Source: an uncultured SAR116 cluster alpha proteobacterium
GTDB lineage: Bacteria > Pseudomonadota > Alphaproteobacteria > Puniceispirillales > Puniceispirillaceae
Length of the DNA stretch: 15,294 bases
NCBI GenBank assembly: GCA_902520575.1
Contig: CABYOG010000025.1
Location: 1 to 15,294, forward strand
Direction: 5' to 3'
Part shown: piece by piece, positions 1 through 6,747 of the stretch
Numbering within the stretch: the stretch's first letter is position 1
How the letters are laid out: every line of letters begins with the position of its first letter
Program-made: the position numbers and the translations under genes
Notes under the pieces: generated by a model
Seen by the model: only the letters and a program-made list of their open reading frames with translations
What the model was told of the DNA's origin: nothing
The model's database searches: none

Positions 1-1
1 T

Positions 2-286
2 GAAGCTGAATTAGAGTTATTCCACGATGATTGGGAATTTAAGTTTCACTCCTCCGGGAAGATTATGAAAAAAGGTGATATCACCACAGCTGACAGAAAA
101 AAGATGATGGAGAATATCCGTCAGTCTGAACGCAGATGCATTTATGAGAATGATGACATCCTAGTGATGCACTCAATTAGTCATTTCCCGAATGATACAT
201 CCGATGCTGTGATGATGGTTCACATAAAGAAAGATGGTCTGTTGTGGAGAACTGAAACAGGTTCTACACCTCTCAGCAAAGATTAA
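2..286 (+). CDS. NTF2/SnoaL-like protein, 3' portion (5' end outside window)
   Basis: The reading frame is open from base 2, upstream of the first in-window ATG (65), so this is the C-terminal ~94 residues of a gene that starts before the window. The translation has a short Asp-Asp-Trp/His-Ser-Ser-Gly-Lys segment, then a helix, then alternating beta-strand-like stretches ending in TETGSTPLSKD. This pattern resembles SnoaL/DUF4440 (NTF2-like) small alpha+beta barrels, a family that includes enzymes and ligand-binding proteins; no catalytic residue can be assigned. Two small-protein genes follow on the same strand, the first about 60 nt downstream, so the three may be co-transcribed. The family call is from pattern only and no function is claimed. 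Confidence 0.55.
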   Translation, partial: EAELELFHDDWEFKFHSSGKIMKKGDITTADRKKMMENIRQSERRCIYENDDILVMHSISHFPNDTSDAVMMVHIKKDGLLWRTETGSTPLSKD

Positions 287-345
287 CAGATGAATTAAAC
301 AGATTTTAGCAAAACCAATTAGCTTATGTCTAAATGGAGGACGCA

Positions 346-603
346 ATGAACACTTGTATAAGGTCCACTTTTACATGCACTTTTGAAGTTTTTAAGGCAA
401 AAGTTATGGAAGATGAGCCGAAATGGTCACAGTTTGTTGATGATTATCAAATTGCAAAAGTAGACGAACATAATTCAATTATGGTTATGAACGTGCTTGA
501 TTTTGAAGCGATGGAGGCTTTTATGACAACTGATGAAATGAAAGCATGGGATGCTGAACATGGCTGTATAGACACTGTTTACGCCTTGTCCGAAGCAAAC
601 TAA
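346..603 (+). CDS. small ferredoxin-like alpha/beta protein, paralogue 1
   Basis: 85-residue protein of unknown function. GGAGG at 336-340 sits 5 nt before the ATG at 346, so that start is preferred to the in-frame ATG at 334, which has no ribosome binding site of its own. The predicted order is strand (residues 5-12, STFTCTFE), helix, strand around KVDEH and IMVMNVLD, helix (EAMEAFMT), then a final strand near DTVYAL, the pattern of small dimeric alpha/beta-barrel domains. FTC, KVDEH, ME..M and the terminal D..Y.L recur in the protein at 14735-14995, so the two are probably homologous. No signal peptide or membrane segment is visible. The next gene begins 30 nt downstream and looks like a more distant relative. 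Confidence 0.7.
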   Translation: MNTCIRSTFTCTFEVFKAKVMEDEPKWSQFVDDYQIAKVDEHNSIMVMNVLDFEAMEAFMTTDEMKAWDAEHGCIDTVYALSEAN

Positions 604-633
604 AATTTAATTCTATCCATAAGGACAATTGAA

Positions 634-909
634 ATGCCGACATTAATTATCAAAGGAAAAATCACAAAAGGTTATGACCATTGGCTCGCAGCCTTTGACG
701 GCTCAGAAGATTTGCGAAACAGTAAATACGGTATCAAAACCATATACCGTGGTCAGGATTTGAACGAGCCAGACACTATACATGTGGTAATGCATACACC
801 GACTATGGAAGCAGTTCAGACCCATATGGAGAATGACGCTGAATTGATTTCTGAAGCTGGTGGTGACCCAAGTCCAGAAGCTAACACAATGTTTATGGCA
901 TCAGATTAG
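634..909 (+). CDS. small ferredoxin-like alpha/beta protein (DUF3764-like)
   Basis: 91-residue soluble protein of unknown function. AAGGA at 621-625 precedes the ATG by 8 nt. The layout is an N-terminal strand (LIIKGKI), helix (YDHWLAAFDGSEDLR), strand with GIKTIYRGQDLNEPDTIHVVMH, helix (MEAVQTHMENDAELISEAGG) and a last strand. The W..AFDGSE / GIK..YRG...P..I.VVMH pattern resembles the DUF3764-type alpha/beta-barrel families of marine bacteria, from memory and without a search. It lies in tandem with the gene ending at 603 and is probably in one transcript with it. Its C-terminus ends cleanly, and about 125 nt without a gene separate it from the GFA gene. Confidence 0.65.
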   Translation: MPTLIIKGKITKGYDHWLAAFDGSEDLRNSKYGIKTIYRGQDLNEPDTIHVVMHTPTMEAVQTHMENDAELISEAGGDPSPEANTMFMASD

Positions 910-1035
910 GTATATAGACTTCCCCGGGCCTGAAGCTTGCTAATCTATGTTGCCCAAGCCCCACTGAAGTCAAAGTACTCAAGCTAATTATTCCCGCTTC
1001 TACTTCCCACTTAATTGAGGTAAAGGTTTTTTGAA

Positions 1036-1500
1036 ATGAATGAAAAACATCAAGGTGGATGCTTCTGTGGTAAACTAAGGTATGAAACAGTTGGCGAGCC
1101 AGCCCGGACTGCTGTTTGTCACTGTCGTTATTGCCAATTGAGAACCGGCACAGCATTTGGTATTTCCGTCTATTTCGACACAAATCAAGTGACTTTCAAT
1201 GATGCTCCCTTTGACACCTATTCTTATGACACTGAGGGTGGCAATACCGGAGTAATAACTCGTTGTGCCAATTGCGGCACAAACGTTTCTTGGAAAATAT
1301 CTTTAGAAGCGCTGAAAGATACAATTGGCATTGCTGGCGGAACTTTTGACCCACCCACCTTTTGGTATGAGGTTGAGAGAGAAGTTTTTGCCCGTTCAAA
1401 GGCTGACTTTTGTCAAATTTCATCCCCACAATCTTTTGATACAAGCCCTATTTCTAAGCCGGTGAGAGAAGATGGTGGGCGGCTAAAAGGCAGCAATTAA
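1036..1500 (+). CDS. GFA/CENP-V family zinc-binding protein
   Basis: 154-residue protein of the glutathione-dependent formaldehyde-activating (GFA) superfamily. All expected metal ligands are visible: C9-x-C11 in GGCFCGKLRY, C28-x-C30-x2-C33 in CHCRYCQLRTGTAF, and C77-x2-C80 in RCANCGTN, the pattern that binds two zinc ions. Length is normal for stand-alone GFA proteins (about 120-160). Founding members were proposed to help S-hydroxymethylglutathione form, but most family members have no proven reaction, so a formaldehyde role is only a possibility. AAAGG at 1022-1026 supports the ATG. The last four bases overlap the stop of the convergent integrase gene, so there is no space for a terminator between them. 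Confidence 0.85.
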   Translation: MNEKHQGGCFCGKLRYETVGEPARTAVCHCRYCQLRTGTAFGISVYFDTNQVTFNDAPFDTYSYDTEGGNTGVITRCANCGTNVSWKISLEALKDTIGIAGGTFDPPTFWYEVEREVFARSKADFCQISSPQSFDTSPISKPVREDGGRLKGSN

Positions 1501-2654
1501 GAATTGTGAAGCACCAATATTGTTGGGATAAAATATGATTGAATAACATTAAGGCCATACCCCTCACCATAGCCTTGCCCAACACCTGCAGTAGTCCATC
1601 CGCCTATTTGGTCTATCATGTCTGAAGGACATTGAACGGCTCTGAGCCTGTCACGCATTGAATGCCTGAAGGAATGAATGACACACCCATCTGGCACATA
1701 ATCCTGAAGCCACTTATTTAATGCGCCACTAGCTGAGTTTGCATTAGCGGTCTTCTCATTACAGTATCTAGGAAAGGCAAAAATACTATCATCATTTGCC
1801 TCTAGAAGCCTCTTGCAAGCCCACAGAGACGCACCCACAAGAGGAATGTCTCTTTGGCTGCCTTTGGTCTTTAAGCGCCTCCATGAATGAGGAACGAGCC
1901 TTACATGAGGCACTTCATCTTCAAGGATAATGTCTTCCTTAACCAGCCCAACGGCTTCTCCAAGCCTCATGCCAGTATCAGATATAAGGGCTATCAGCCA
2001 CCTTATGTCGTCATCAATCTCCATACATTTTGATTGAATGGTTCTGATGTCCTCAATTGGTATAGGTTTCCGCTTGGATACATTTTCTTCTTCTGGGAAG
2101 AATGTCTTTGAGAAGGCATTAGAACAGTCATAACCATGTTCTGTAATAGCTATGTTTAGGATGGCTCTTATAGACGCAAAGACACGCTTCACTGTCCTTA
2201 CGGTCATTCCTTGCTTTAAACACCAATCACGGAACTGTGCAGCTTCTGAGGAGGAATAAGAGCCTATTGGTCTATCTCCTAAGAGACTAATCACATAGTC
2301 AGTGTTACGAGTAGCTGTTCTTATGAACACCTTGTCCTTACCACCAGCTTTCAGCCGTAAGTATAACTCACGTGCTTCAGATAAAAGGCAACTGTCATCA
2401 GACACATCATCTGACTTCACTAAGTCCAATGCTGGTATGTCTATCTTTTGTAATCTCAGACCAAGCCAATAATCCTCAAGTCTTTGAGACACAGATTTAG
2501 AGGAATGAATAGCTGATTTATAGGATTTGGTTCGTAAGCTGAAACACAGTCTCTTAACACTGTAATGTTCAGCTAAATCTAAAGGCACACGCCTCACATA
2601 ATAGAACACACCATCACGTAATAGCACATGATTTGCTGCATATTTGTTTTTCAT
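1497..2654 (-). CDS. tyrosine recombinase / phage-type integrase
   Basis: 385-residue site-specific integrase. Residues 1-50 resemble the short N-terminal domain found before many proteobacterial integrases (LLRDGVFYYVRRVP). Residues ~85-190 form the core-binding helical domain and ~200-375 the catalytic domain. Catalytic residues can be placed: R230 in SDTGMRLGEA, a Lys near 262-264, H327-x-x-R330 in HSFRH, W353 in IGGW (in place of the second His) and nucleophile Y362, nine residues later, so the enzyme appears intact. The ATG at 2654 is 78 nt from the 3' end of tRNA-Thr and the gene points away from it, the classic position of an integrase whose element sits in that tRNA. The element would then extend leftward past base 1. 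No strong ribosome binding site is seen. Confidence 0.92.
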   Translation of the reverse strand: MKNKYAANHVLLRDGVFYYVRRVPLDLAEHYSVKRLCFSLRTKSYKSAIHSSKSVSQRLEDYWLGLRLQKIDIPALDLVKSDDVSDDSCLLSEARELYLRLKAGGKDKVFIRTATRNTDYVISLLGDRPIGSYSSSEAAQFRDWCLKQGMTVRTVKRVFASIRAILNIAITEHGYDCSNAFSKTFFPEEENVSKRKPIPIEDIRTIQSKCMEIDDDIRWLIALISDTGMRLGEAVGLVKEDIILEDEVPHVRLVPHSWRRLKTKGSQRDIPLVGASLWACKRLLEANDDSIFAFPRYCNEKTANANSASGALNKWLQDYVPDGCVIHSFRHSMRDRLRAVQCPSDMIDQIGGWTTAGVGQGYGEGYGLNVIQSYFIPTILVLHNS

Positions 2655-2684
2655 CTTGTTTCACACCAATCGCCATGCAGACAC

Positions 2685-2720
2685 ATGAAGTGAAGCAATT
2701 CAATTGGTTGTATGAAGTGA
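2685..2720. repeat. two direct copies of ATGAAGTGA between integrase and tRNA-Thr
   Basis: The nonamer ATGAAGTGA occurs at 2685-2693 and 2712-2720, spaced 27 bp, in the 78-bp gap between the integrase start and the tRNA-Thr 3' end. Short direct repeats in this position often are arm-type binding sites for the integrase or sites for an excision factor. That role is inferred from position only. Confidence 0.35.
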
Positions 2721-2732
2721 TACAAGGAAGAA

Positions 2733-2808
2733 TGGTGCTGGTGGAGAGACTCGAACTCCCAACCGCCCGATTACAAATCGGGTGCTCTACCAATTGAGCC
2801 ACACCAGC
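2733..2808 (-). tRNA. tRNA-Thr (anticodon TGT)
   Basis: A 76-nt cloverleaf on the minus strand. The acceptor stem GCTGGTG pairs with CACCAGC, the D-arm is GGCTCAATTGGTAGAGC-like, the anticodon loop reads TTTGTAA with anticodon TGT, the T-arm contains GTTCGAG, and the 3' CCA is encoded (2733-2735). It reads ACA-type threonine codons. It lies 48 nt downstream of the rlmB stop on the same strand. Its 3' end faces the integrase and is the likely integration target. Confidence 0.97.
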
Positions 2809-2856
2809 ACTCGGTCGATGATTTAGATCATAAATATTGTTTATGTCAAGCAGATT

Positions 2857-3744
2857 TCACCCTGGGAATTGGGTGGCGTAAAGCGCAATCGCGGCCGCAA
2901 CAGATACATTTAGACTTTCAGAACTTTCTGCCATATCGATAGAAGTCATAATATCACAGGCCTCGCGGGTGAGGCGACGCAGTCCACTGCCTTCAGAACC
3001 CATGATGAGCCCCAGATGTGTGGTTGTAGCTAGCTGGTTTATGTTTGTAGGGGCTGTGGCCTCCAGGCCGGCTAATGTAACAAAATGTTCTTTGAGGGTT
3101 GCCAGTGCACGGGCCAGGTTATTCACCCTTACAAGTGGAACATCTTCAAGCGCTCCTGCAGCAGCTTTGGCCAAAGCACCGGTTTCATCTGGGGCATGCC
3201 GGCTGGTTAGGATGATCGCATCTGTGCCAAAGGCACGAGCTGACCTCAGAATGGCGCCGATATTGCGGGGGTCTGTGACCTGATCCAGGATCAGAAATCT
3301 TCTATGTGGCTTTCCAGAATGCAAAAGATTAACAAGATCGCTCAAGTCAGGCTGATCTAGAGGTTTTGTATGCAGAATTAGACCTTGATGTGGCAGGATA
3401 GTCTGCTCAGACTGTTTTGATTTTAGCATCTGCGTCAATTGGGTTCGTGACAAGAATGTTATTGGGGGGAGGGGCCGAGTGCTGACGGTACGAAGCTTGT
3501 CTGCTGCTTCTTCAGTGGCAAAAAGCTGAATAGGGTCACGCTGAACGTTGGACAGGGCAGCTATCACGGAATGGTAGCCATATAAAAGCAATCCGGAACG
3601 GGCTTTTACTGCATTGTCTGGTAAGGTGGTCAGCACCGTTTTACTTGCCAGAGAAGTCTTGTCGGGCTGATTTCTATGGAAATTGGTCTGATTCAATGTT
3701 TTTTTTGGTTTTTTTGGCCGCATCTGGTGTTTCACTGTTGACAA
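2857..3744 (-). CDS. rlmB: TrmH/SpoU-family 23S rRNA (guanosine-2'-O-)-methyltransferase RlmB
   Basis: 295-residue SPOUT methyltransferase. Residues ~1-48 are a basic, Lys-rich, low-complexity tail. Residues ~50-130 match the SpoU substrate-binding domain (LLYGYHSVIAAL). Residues ~148-290 are the trefoil-knot catalytic domain with motif 1 DPRNIGAILRSA (158-169), motif 2 GSEGSGL (249-255) and motif 3 SLNVSVAAAI (277-286). In E. coli RlmB methylates G2251 of the 23S rRNA P-loop; the same reaction is assumed. The start is TTG at 3744, with AAAGG about 9 nt upstream; a GTG (3735) and an ATG (3723) follow in frame but lack a good ribosome binding site. rlmB divergent from tRNA-Tyr and tuf is common in alphaproteobacteria, which supports the assignment over other TrmH paralogues. 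Confidence 0.9.
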   Translation of the reverse strand: MSTVKHQMRPKKPKKTLNQTNFHRNQPDKTSLASKTVLTTLPDNAVKARSGLLLYGYHSVIAALSNVQRDPIQLFATEEAADKLRTVSTRPLPPITFLSRTQLTQMLKSKQSEQTILPHQGLILHTKPLDQPDLSDLVNLLHSGKPHRRFLILDQVTDPRNIGAILRSARAFGTDAIILTSRHAPDETGALAKAAAGALEDVPLVRVNNLARALATLKEHFVTLAGLEATAPTNINQLATTTHLGLIMGSEGSGLRRLTREACDIMTSIDMAESSESLNVSVAAAIALYATQFPG

Positions 3745-3828
3745 TTTGGCTGACCTTTCTTAATTCGCAGAACCGCCTTTTTTTCGCAAGCGTTATAGCT
3801 AAGGAAAATTAGGAATAATTGAAGTTTC

Positions 3829-3913
3829 GGTGGGGTGGCCGAGTGGTTAAAGGCAGCAGACTGTAAATCTGCCCGCGTAGCGTACGTAGGTTCGAATCCT
3901 ACCCCCACCACCA
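3829..3913 (+). tRNA. tRNA-Tyr (anticodon GTA)
   Basis: An 85-nt class II tRNA with a long variable arm. Acceptor strands are GGTGGGG and CCCCACC, the anticodon loop is CTGTAAA with anticodon GTA, the variable arm covers roughly CCCGCGTAGCGTACG, the T-arm has GGTTCGAATCC, the discriminator is A and CCA is encoded. It is 85 nt upstream of tuf on the same strand and is likely processed from the tuf transcript. In many alphaproteobacteria tRNA-Gly lies between this gene and tuf; it is missing here. Confidence 0.97.
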
Positions 3914-3923
3914 TATCAACCCG

Positions 3924-3970
3924 GCCTGTCCTCACCGGAGATACAGTTGAGGCTGTAAAACGGGACAGGC
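3924..3970 (+). promoter_or_regulatory. nested hairpin in the tRNA-Tyr/tuf spacer
   Basis: Between tRNA-Tyr and tuf, GCCTGTCC (3924-3931) pairs perfectly with GGACAGGC (3963-3970). Inside it TACAG (3942-3946) pairs with CTGTA (3953-3957). The hairpin ends 28 nt before the tuf start and does not cover its ribosome binding site (AAGGA, 3986-3990). Possible roles are a processing signal separating the tRNA from the tuf message, a weak attenuator (TTTA follows) or an mRNA-stabilising leader. The pairing is seen directly; the role is inference. Confidence 0.45.
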
Positions 3971-3998
3971 TTTATGTGCGAGATGAAGGACAAAAACC

Positions 3999-5189
3999 AT
4001 GTCTAAGGAGAAGTTTGATCGTTCGAAGCCTCATTGTAACATTGGGACTATTGGCCATGTTGATCACGGTAAGACGACACTTACAGCGGCGATTACGAAG
4101 GTTATGGCTGAGGCTGGTGGAGCTGAGTTCAAGGCGTATGATGAGATTGACGGTGCGCCAGAGGAGCGTGCTCGTGGGATCACGATTTCGACAGCCCATG
4201 TTGAGTATGAGACAGAGAATCGTCACTATGCGCATGTAGATTGTCCTGGCCATGCTGACTATGTAAAGAACATGATTACAGGAGCAGCACAGATGGACGG
4301 TGCCATTCTTGTTGTTTCAGCAGCAGATGGACCAATGCCACAGACCCGCGAGCATATTCTTCTTGCGCGTCAGGTTGGTGTGCCAGCGCTGGCTGTGTTT
4401 ATGAACAAGGTTGATCAGGTTGATGATGAAGAGCTGTTAGAACTTGTTGAGATGGAGATCCGTGAGTTGCTGTCATCTTATGATTTCCCTGGCGATGACA
4501 TTCCGATTGTAAAGGGCTCAGCTCTAGCTGCTCTTGAAGGTGGTGATGCCGCAATTGGCAATGATGCAATTAAAGAGTTGATGGCACAAGTCGACAGCTA
4601 TATTCCGCAGCCTGACCGTCCAAAGGATCAGCCTTTCTTGATGCCGATTGAAGATGTTTTTTCAATTTCAGGTCGGGGCACTGTTGTAACAGGTCGGATT
4701 GAGGCTGGTGTTGTGAATGTTGGTGAGGAGATTGAGATTGTTGGTCTGAAGGAGACTACCAAGACGACCTGTACTGGCGTTGAGATGTTCCGCAAGTTGC
4801 TTGACCAGGGTGAGGCTGGCGATAATGTGGGTGTTTTGTTGCGGGGTACGAAGCGTGAGGAAGTTGAGCGAGGTCAGGTTCTGGCTAAGCCTGGTTCGAT
4901 TACACCGCACACGAAGTTCAAATGTGAAGCTTATGTGCTGACTAAGGAAGAAGGTGGCCGTCATACGCCATTTTTCTCGAACTATCGTCCACAGTTCTAT
5001 TTTCGGACTACAGATGTGACTGGTTCAGTTGAACTGCCTGATGGCACAGAGATGGTGATGCCAGGTGATAACATTGCGATGACCGTGACCTTGATTGCGC
5101 CAATTGCGATGGATGAAGGCCTGCGCTTTGCTATTCGTGAAGGTGGTCGTACTGTTGGAGCTGGCGTAGTCGCATCTATCGTCGATTAA
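3999..5189 (+). CDS. tuf: translation elongation factor Tu
   Basis: 396 residues, full length for EF-Tu, the GTPase that delivers aminoacyl-tRNA to the ribosome. G1 is GHVDHGKT (19-26), switch I carries the conserved RGITI segment (about 59-63), G3 is DCPGH (81-85), G4 is NKVD (136-139), and domains II and III follow in full through the C-terminal [12 protein letters not shown]. The start is fixed by AAGGA 8 nt upstream. tRNA-Trp begins 11 nt after the stop, so tRNA-Tyr, tuf and tRNA-Trp are probably one transcription unit ending at the terminator at 5307. There is no sign of damage. In many alphaproteobacteria this cluster continues into secE-nusG-rplK, which does not happen here. Confidence 0.99.
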   Translation: MSKEKFDRSKPHCNIGTIGHVDHGKTTLTAAITKVMAEAGGAEFKAYDEIDGAPEERARGITISTAHVEYETENRHYAHVDCPGHADYVKNMITGAAQMDGAILVVSAADGPMPQTREHILLARQVGVPALAVFMNKVDQVDDEELLELVEMEIRELLSSYDFPGDDIPIVKGSALAALEGGDAAIGNDAIKELMAQVDSYIPQPDRPKDQPFLMPIEDVFSISGRGTVVTGRIEAGVVNVGEEIEIVGLKETTKTTCTGVEMFRKLLDQGEAGDNVGVLLRGTKREEVERGQVLAKPGSITPHTKFKCEAYVLTKEEGGRHTPFFSNYRPQFYFRTTDVTGSVELPDGTEMVMPGDNIAMTVTLIAPIAMDEGLRFAIREGGRTVGAGVVASIVD

Positions 5190-5200
5190 AAAGAGCTTAA

Positions 5201-5276
5201 AGGAGTGTAGCTCAATTGGTAGAGCACCGGTCTCCAAAACCGGGGGCTGGGGGTTCGAGTCCCTCCACTCCTGCCA
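5201..5276 (+). tRNA. tRNA-Trp (anticodon CCA)
   Basis: A 76-nt cloverleaf. The acceptor strands AGGAGTG and CACTCCT pair fully, the discriminator is G, CCA is encoded, the anticodon stem is CCGGT/ACCGG with loop CTCCAAA (anticodon CCA), and the T-arm is GGGGG-TTCGAGT-CCCTC. It follows tuf by 11 nt. A degenerate copy of its 3' half is found at 14097-14150, so this gene probably served as the attachment site for the DNA that now lies downstream. Confidence 0.98.
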
Positions 5277-5306
5277 TTATAAAGTAAAACAAAATCAGTG
5301 TTTTAG

Positions 5307-5347
5307 TAGCCCTCGGCGTTAACGTGACGGGGGCTATTTTTTTATTT
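5307..5347 (+). terminator. intrinsic terminator after tuf/tRNA-Trp
   Basis: TAGCCC (5307-5312) pairs with GGGCTA (5331-5336), and weaker pairing continues inward (TCG with CGG-type pairs, one G-A mismatch). A run of seven T then ATTT follows at 5337-5347. It sits 30 nt past tRNA-Trp, a suitable end for the tRNA-Tyr/tuf/tRNA-Trp transcript. Confidence 0.75.
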
Positions 5348-5365
5348 GTGCAAACTTTTGTGCAA
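5345..5365. repeat. direct repeat TTTGTGCAA x2 near tRNA-Trp 3' end
   Basis: TTTGTGCAA occurs at 5345-5353 and 5357-5365, 12 bp apart and about 70 bp past tRNA-Trp. Helically spaced repeats just inside an island end fit arm-type recombinase sites. No recombinase gene is adjacent, so the role is inference. Confidence 0.35.
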
Positions 5366-5481
5366 GTTTTTTGCTCCACCCCTTGGAATATATGACGTAA
5401 AGCGTGTCATCAAGGCATAATGAACAGTTTTTGAACTCTAGGCGTCAAGTTGGTTTTCAGAGTAACCTCGGAGCTTTAAAA

Positions 5482-6597
5482 TTATTGATTGACACTCTCT
5501 TTTGTAATTTTAATTTTCCTAGAATTGGGGGTTATTTCAACCTTGAGAATTTCGTTTTGAGTTCCAATCCGCATTCTTGGCCCCCATGTTCCACTGCCTG
5601 AGGATACAAATAATCTGGATTGTTTTTCTTTGAACAATCCGTAGACGGTTTTAAATTGCATCCGGACTAGAAAATTAAAAGGAAATATTTGTCCATTATG
5701 AGTATGGCCTGATAACATAAGGTCTGTAAATTCTCGCGCTCTCTCCCAGATAGATGGTTTGTGAACTAACAATAAGTTGAATAAATTTTTTTTAATCATA
5801 CTTTGCGCTAATAGAAATTGGCGCTCAGGCGACTGATTATCACTAATGCCGATTAAATTTATTCCACCTAAAATTATATTTTCATTATCCAACATTGATA
5901 TATTTTGCATGGGCAGTGCTTGCAATTTTATCTGATAATCTTTGACATAATATTCATGATTACCAGTAACGAAGTAGATCGGAGATTTTATCCGTTTTAG
6001 GGGGGTGAGGTCCTTTGAATTAAATGAACTTGAGTCGAAAAGGTCGCCACCGATTAATAAAAAATCAAAGTCTAAATTTTCTATAATGGTGCAAATCTTT
6101 TCCAAGTGGCTTCTGGGATTTGAGCCTAGATGAACGTCACTCAGAAATAGAAATTTTGCTGTTGCATTAATCTTAGCACTTTCAAATTTTAAAACTTTTA
6201 ATTTAATAAGCCGACCTTGAATTAGGCTATGTAGGCTCAACAAGAAAAAAAGGAAAACGGATGAACAACCAATTTCATATTTATAATCCTTCTGAAAAAT
6301 TGAGAATAATAGACCGAAGTTGAAAACCCAGAAGCCGATAAAGCCGAGTCCCATGCCATTATGAATAAAACTTCTAATTAAAGAATTAGTGAAGTGTGTC
6401 TTTAAATGAATTAACGTTACACAAGTAATTATTAATGATGGAATGATTAAATAAAACAGACTCGTTTTAAAATCAAAAATTAGGTAGCTACTTAAAAACA
6501 CCGGATGAACGTAGAGTAGATAGCTTAATAACAGAATTAGAAGAGCAAAAATTATAAATCTCACGGATTGCGCTAAGTATCTATTAAATAAAATCAC
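5482..6597 (-). CDS. membrane-anchored metallophosphoesterase (YkuE/YaeI-like)
   Basis: 371 residues. Four hydrophobic segments (about 12-32, 47-65, 82-102, 110-127) form an N-terminal membrane domain, followed by a calcineurin-like phosphoesterase domain (~147-360). The dinuclear-metal motifs are complete: SDVHLG (D154, H156), GGDLFD (D185), GNHE (N213, H214), VHKP (H279) and GHTHNG (H298, H300). Relatives include membrane-linked phosphoesterases and lipid-phosphate or UDP-diacylglucosamine pyrophosphatases, but the substrate cannot be read from sequence. The start is GTG at 6597 with only a weak AGGG upstream. The gene is strongly AT-rich compared with tuf and rlmB, consistent with transfer. 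It is alone on its strand here, with a 150-nt gap to the cyclase gene. Confidence 0.85.
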   Translation of the reverse strand: MILFNRYLAQSVRFIIFALLILLLSYLLYVHPVFLSSYLIFDFKTSLFYLIIPSLIITCVTLIHLKTHFTNSLIRSFIHNGMGLGFIGFWVFNFGLLFSIFQKDYKYEIGCSSVFLFFLLSLHSLIQGRLIKLKVLKFESAKINATAKFLFLSDVHLGSNPRSHLEKICTIIENLDFDFLLIGGDLFDSSSFNSKDLTPLKRIKSPIYFVTGNHEYYVKDYQIKLQALPMQNISMLDNENIILGGINLIGISDNQSPERQFLLAQSMIKKNLFNLLLVHKPSIWERAREFTDLMLSGHTHNGQIFPFNFLVRMQFKTVYGLFKEKQSRLFVSSGSGTWGPRMRIGTQNEILKVEITPNSRKIKITKESVNQ

Positions 6598-6689
6598 TAT
6601 TGAAAAAGCCCTGATAATAATTGTGCGCGGTGATCTGGATTACTCTACATCTCTAGCTTGAACGGTGGTGTGAGCCTTTCAATTCTTTT

Positions 6690-6718
6690 AAGGTTGAGTG
6701 CATTTTTTTCTCCCAAGA
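6690..6718. repeat. direct repeat of the gmaS 3' end, left copy
   Basis: This stretch matches 9280-9309 (the last codons of the glutamine-synthetase-like gene) at about 26 of 30 positions. GAGTGCATT and TTTCTCCCAAGA are exact, with a one-base gap between. The reading frame is not kept, and similarity stops on both sides, so it is a short repeat and not a longer gene remnant. Together the copies bracket the cyclase gene. Confidence 0.5.
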
Positions 6719-6747
6719 GAGTTTTTCCCAGGAATATTGAGTAAAGA

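Larger units (their letters stand above)
1..2750. mobile_element. probable tRNA-Thr-anchored genomic island, one end
   Basis: This is inferred from an intact tyrosine integrase immediately 3' of tRNA-Thr, accessory genes of unknown function beyond it, and a return to core genes (rlmB, tuf) on the other side of the tRNA. The near attachment core would lie in the 3' part of the tRNA (about 2733-2750 and possibly more). The matching far repeat was not found in 1-1500, so the element, if real, continues beyond the left edge. Confidence 0.5.

Noticed and set aside
893..1183. 96-codon minus-strand frame
   Set aside because: It overlaps the GFA gene, whose zinc motifs fix the real frame.
2614..2802. 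62-codon minus-strand frame
   Set aside because: It runs through tRNA-Thr and into the integrase start; translated tRNA sequence is a common false gene.
3738..3766. TTGACA followed 17 bp later by TAATTC as tRNA-Tyr/tuf promoter
   Set aside because: The -35 is perfect but the -10 matches poorly and the element would overlap the rlmB start; not strong enough to call.
3835..4239. 134-codon plus-strand frame
   Set aside because: It crosses tRNA-Tyr and overlaps tuf in another frame, with an Arg-rich shadow translation.
5404..5601. 65-codon plus-strand frame after tRNA-Trp
   Set aside because: Most of it is antisense to the metallophosphoesterase C-terminus and it has no start signal.
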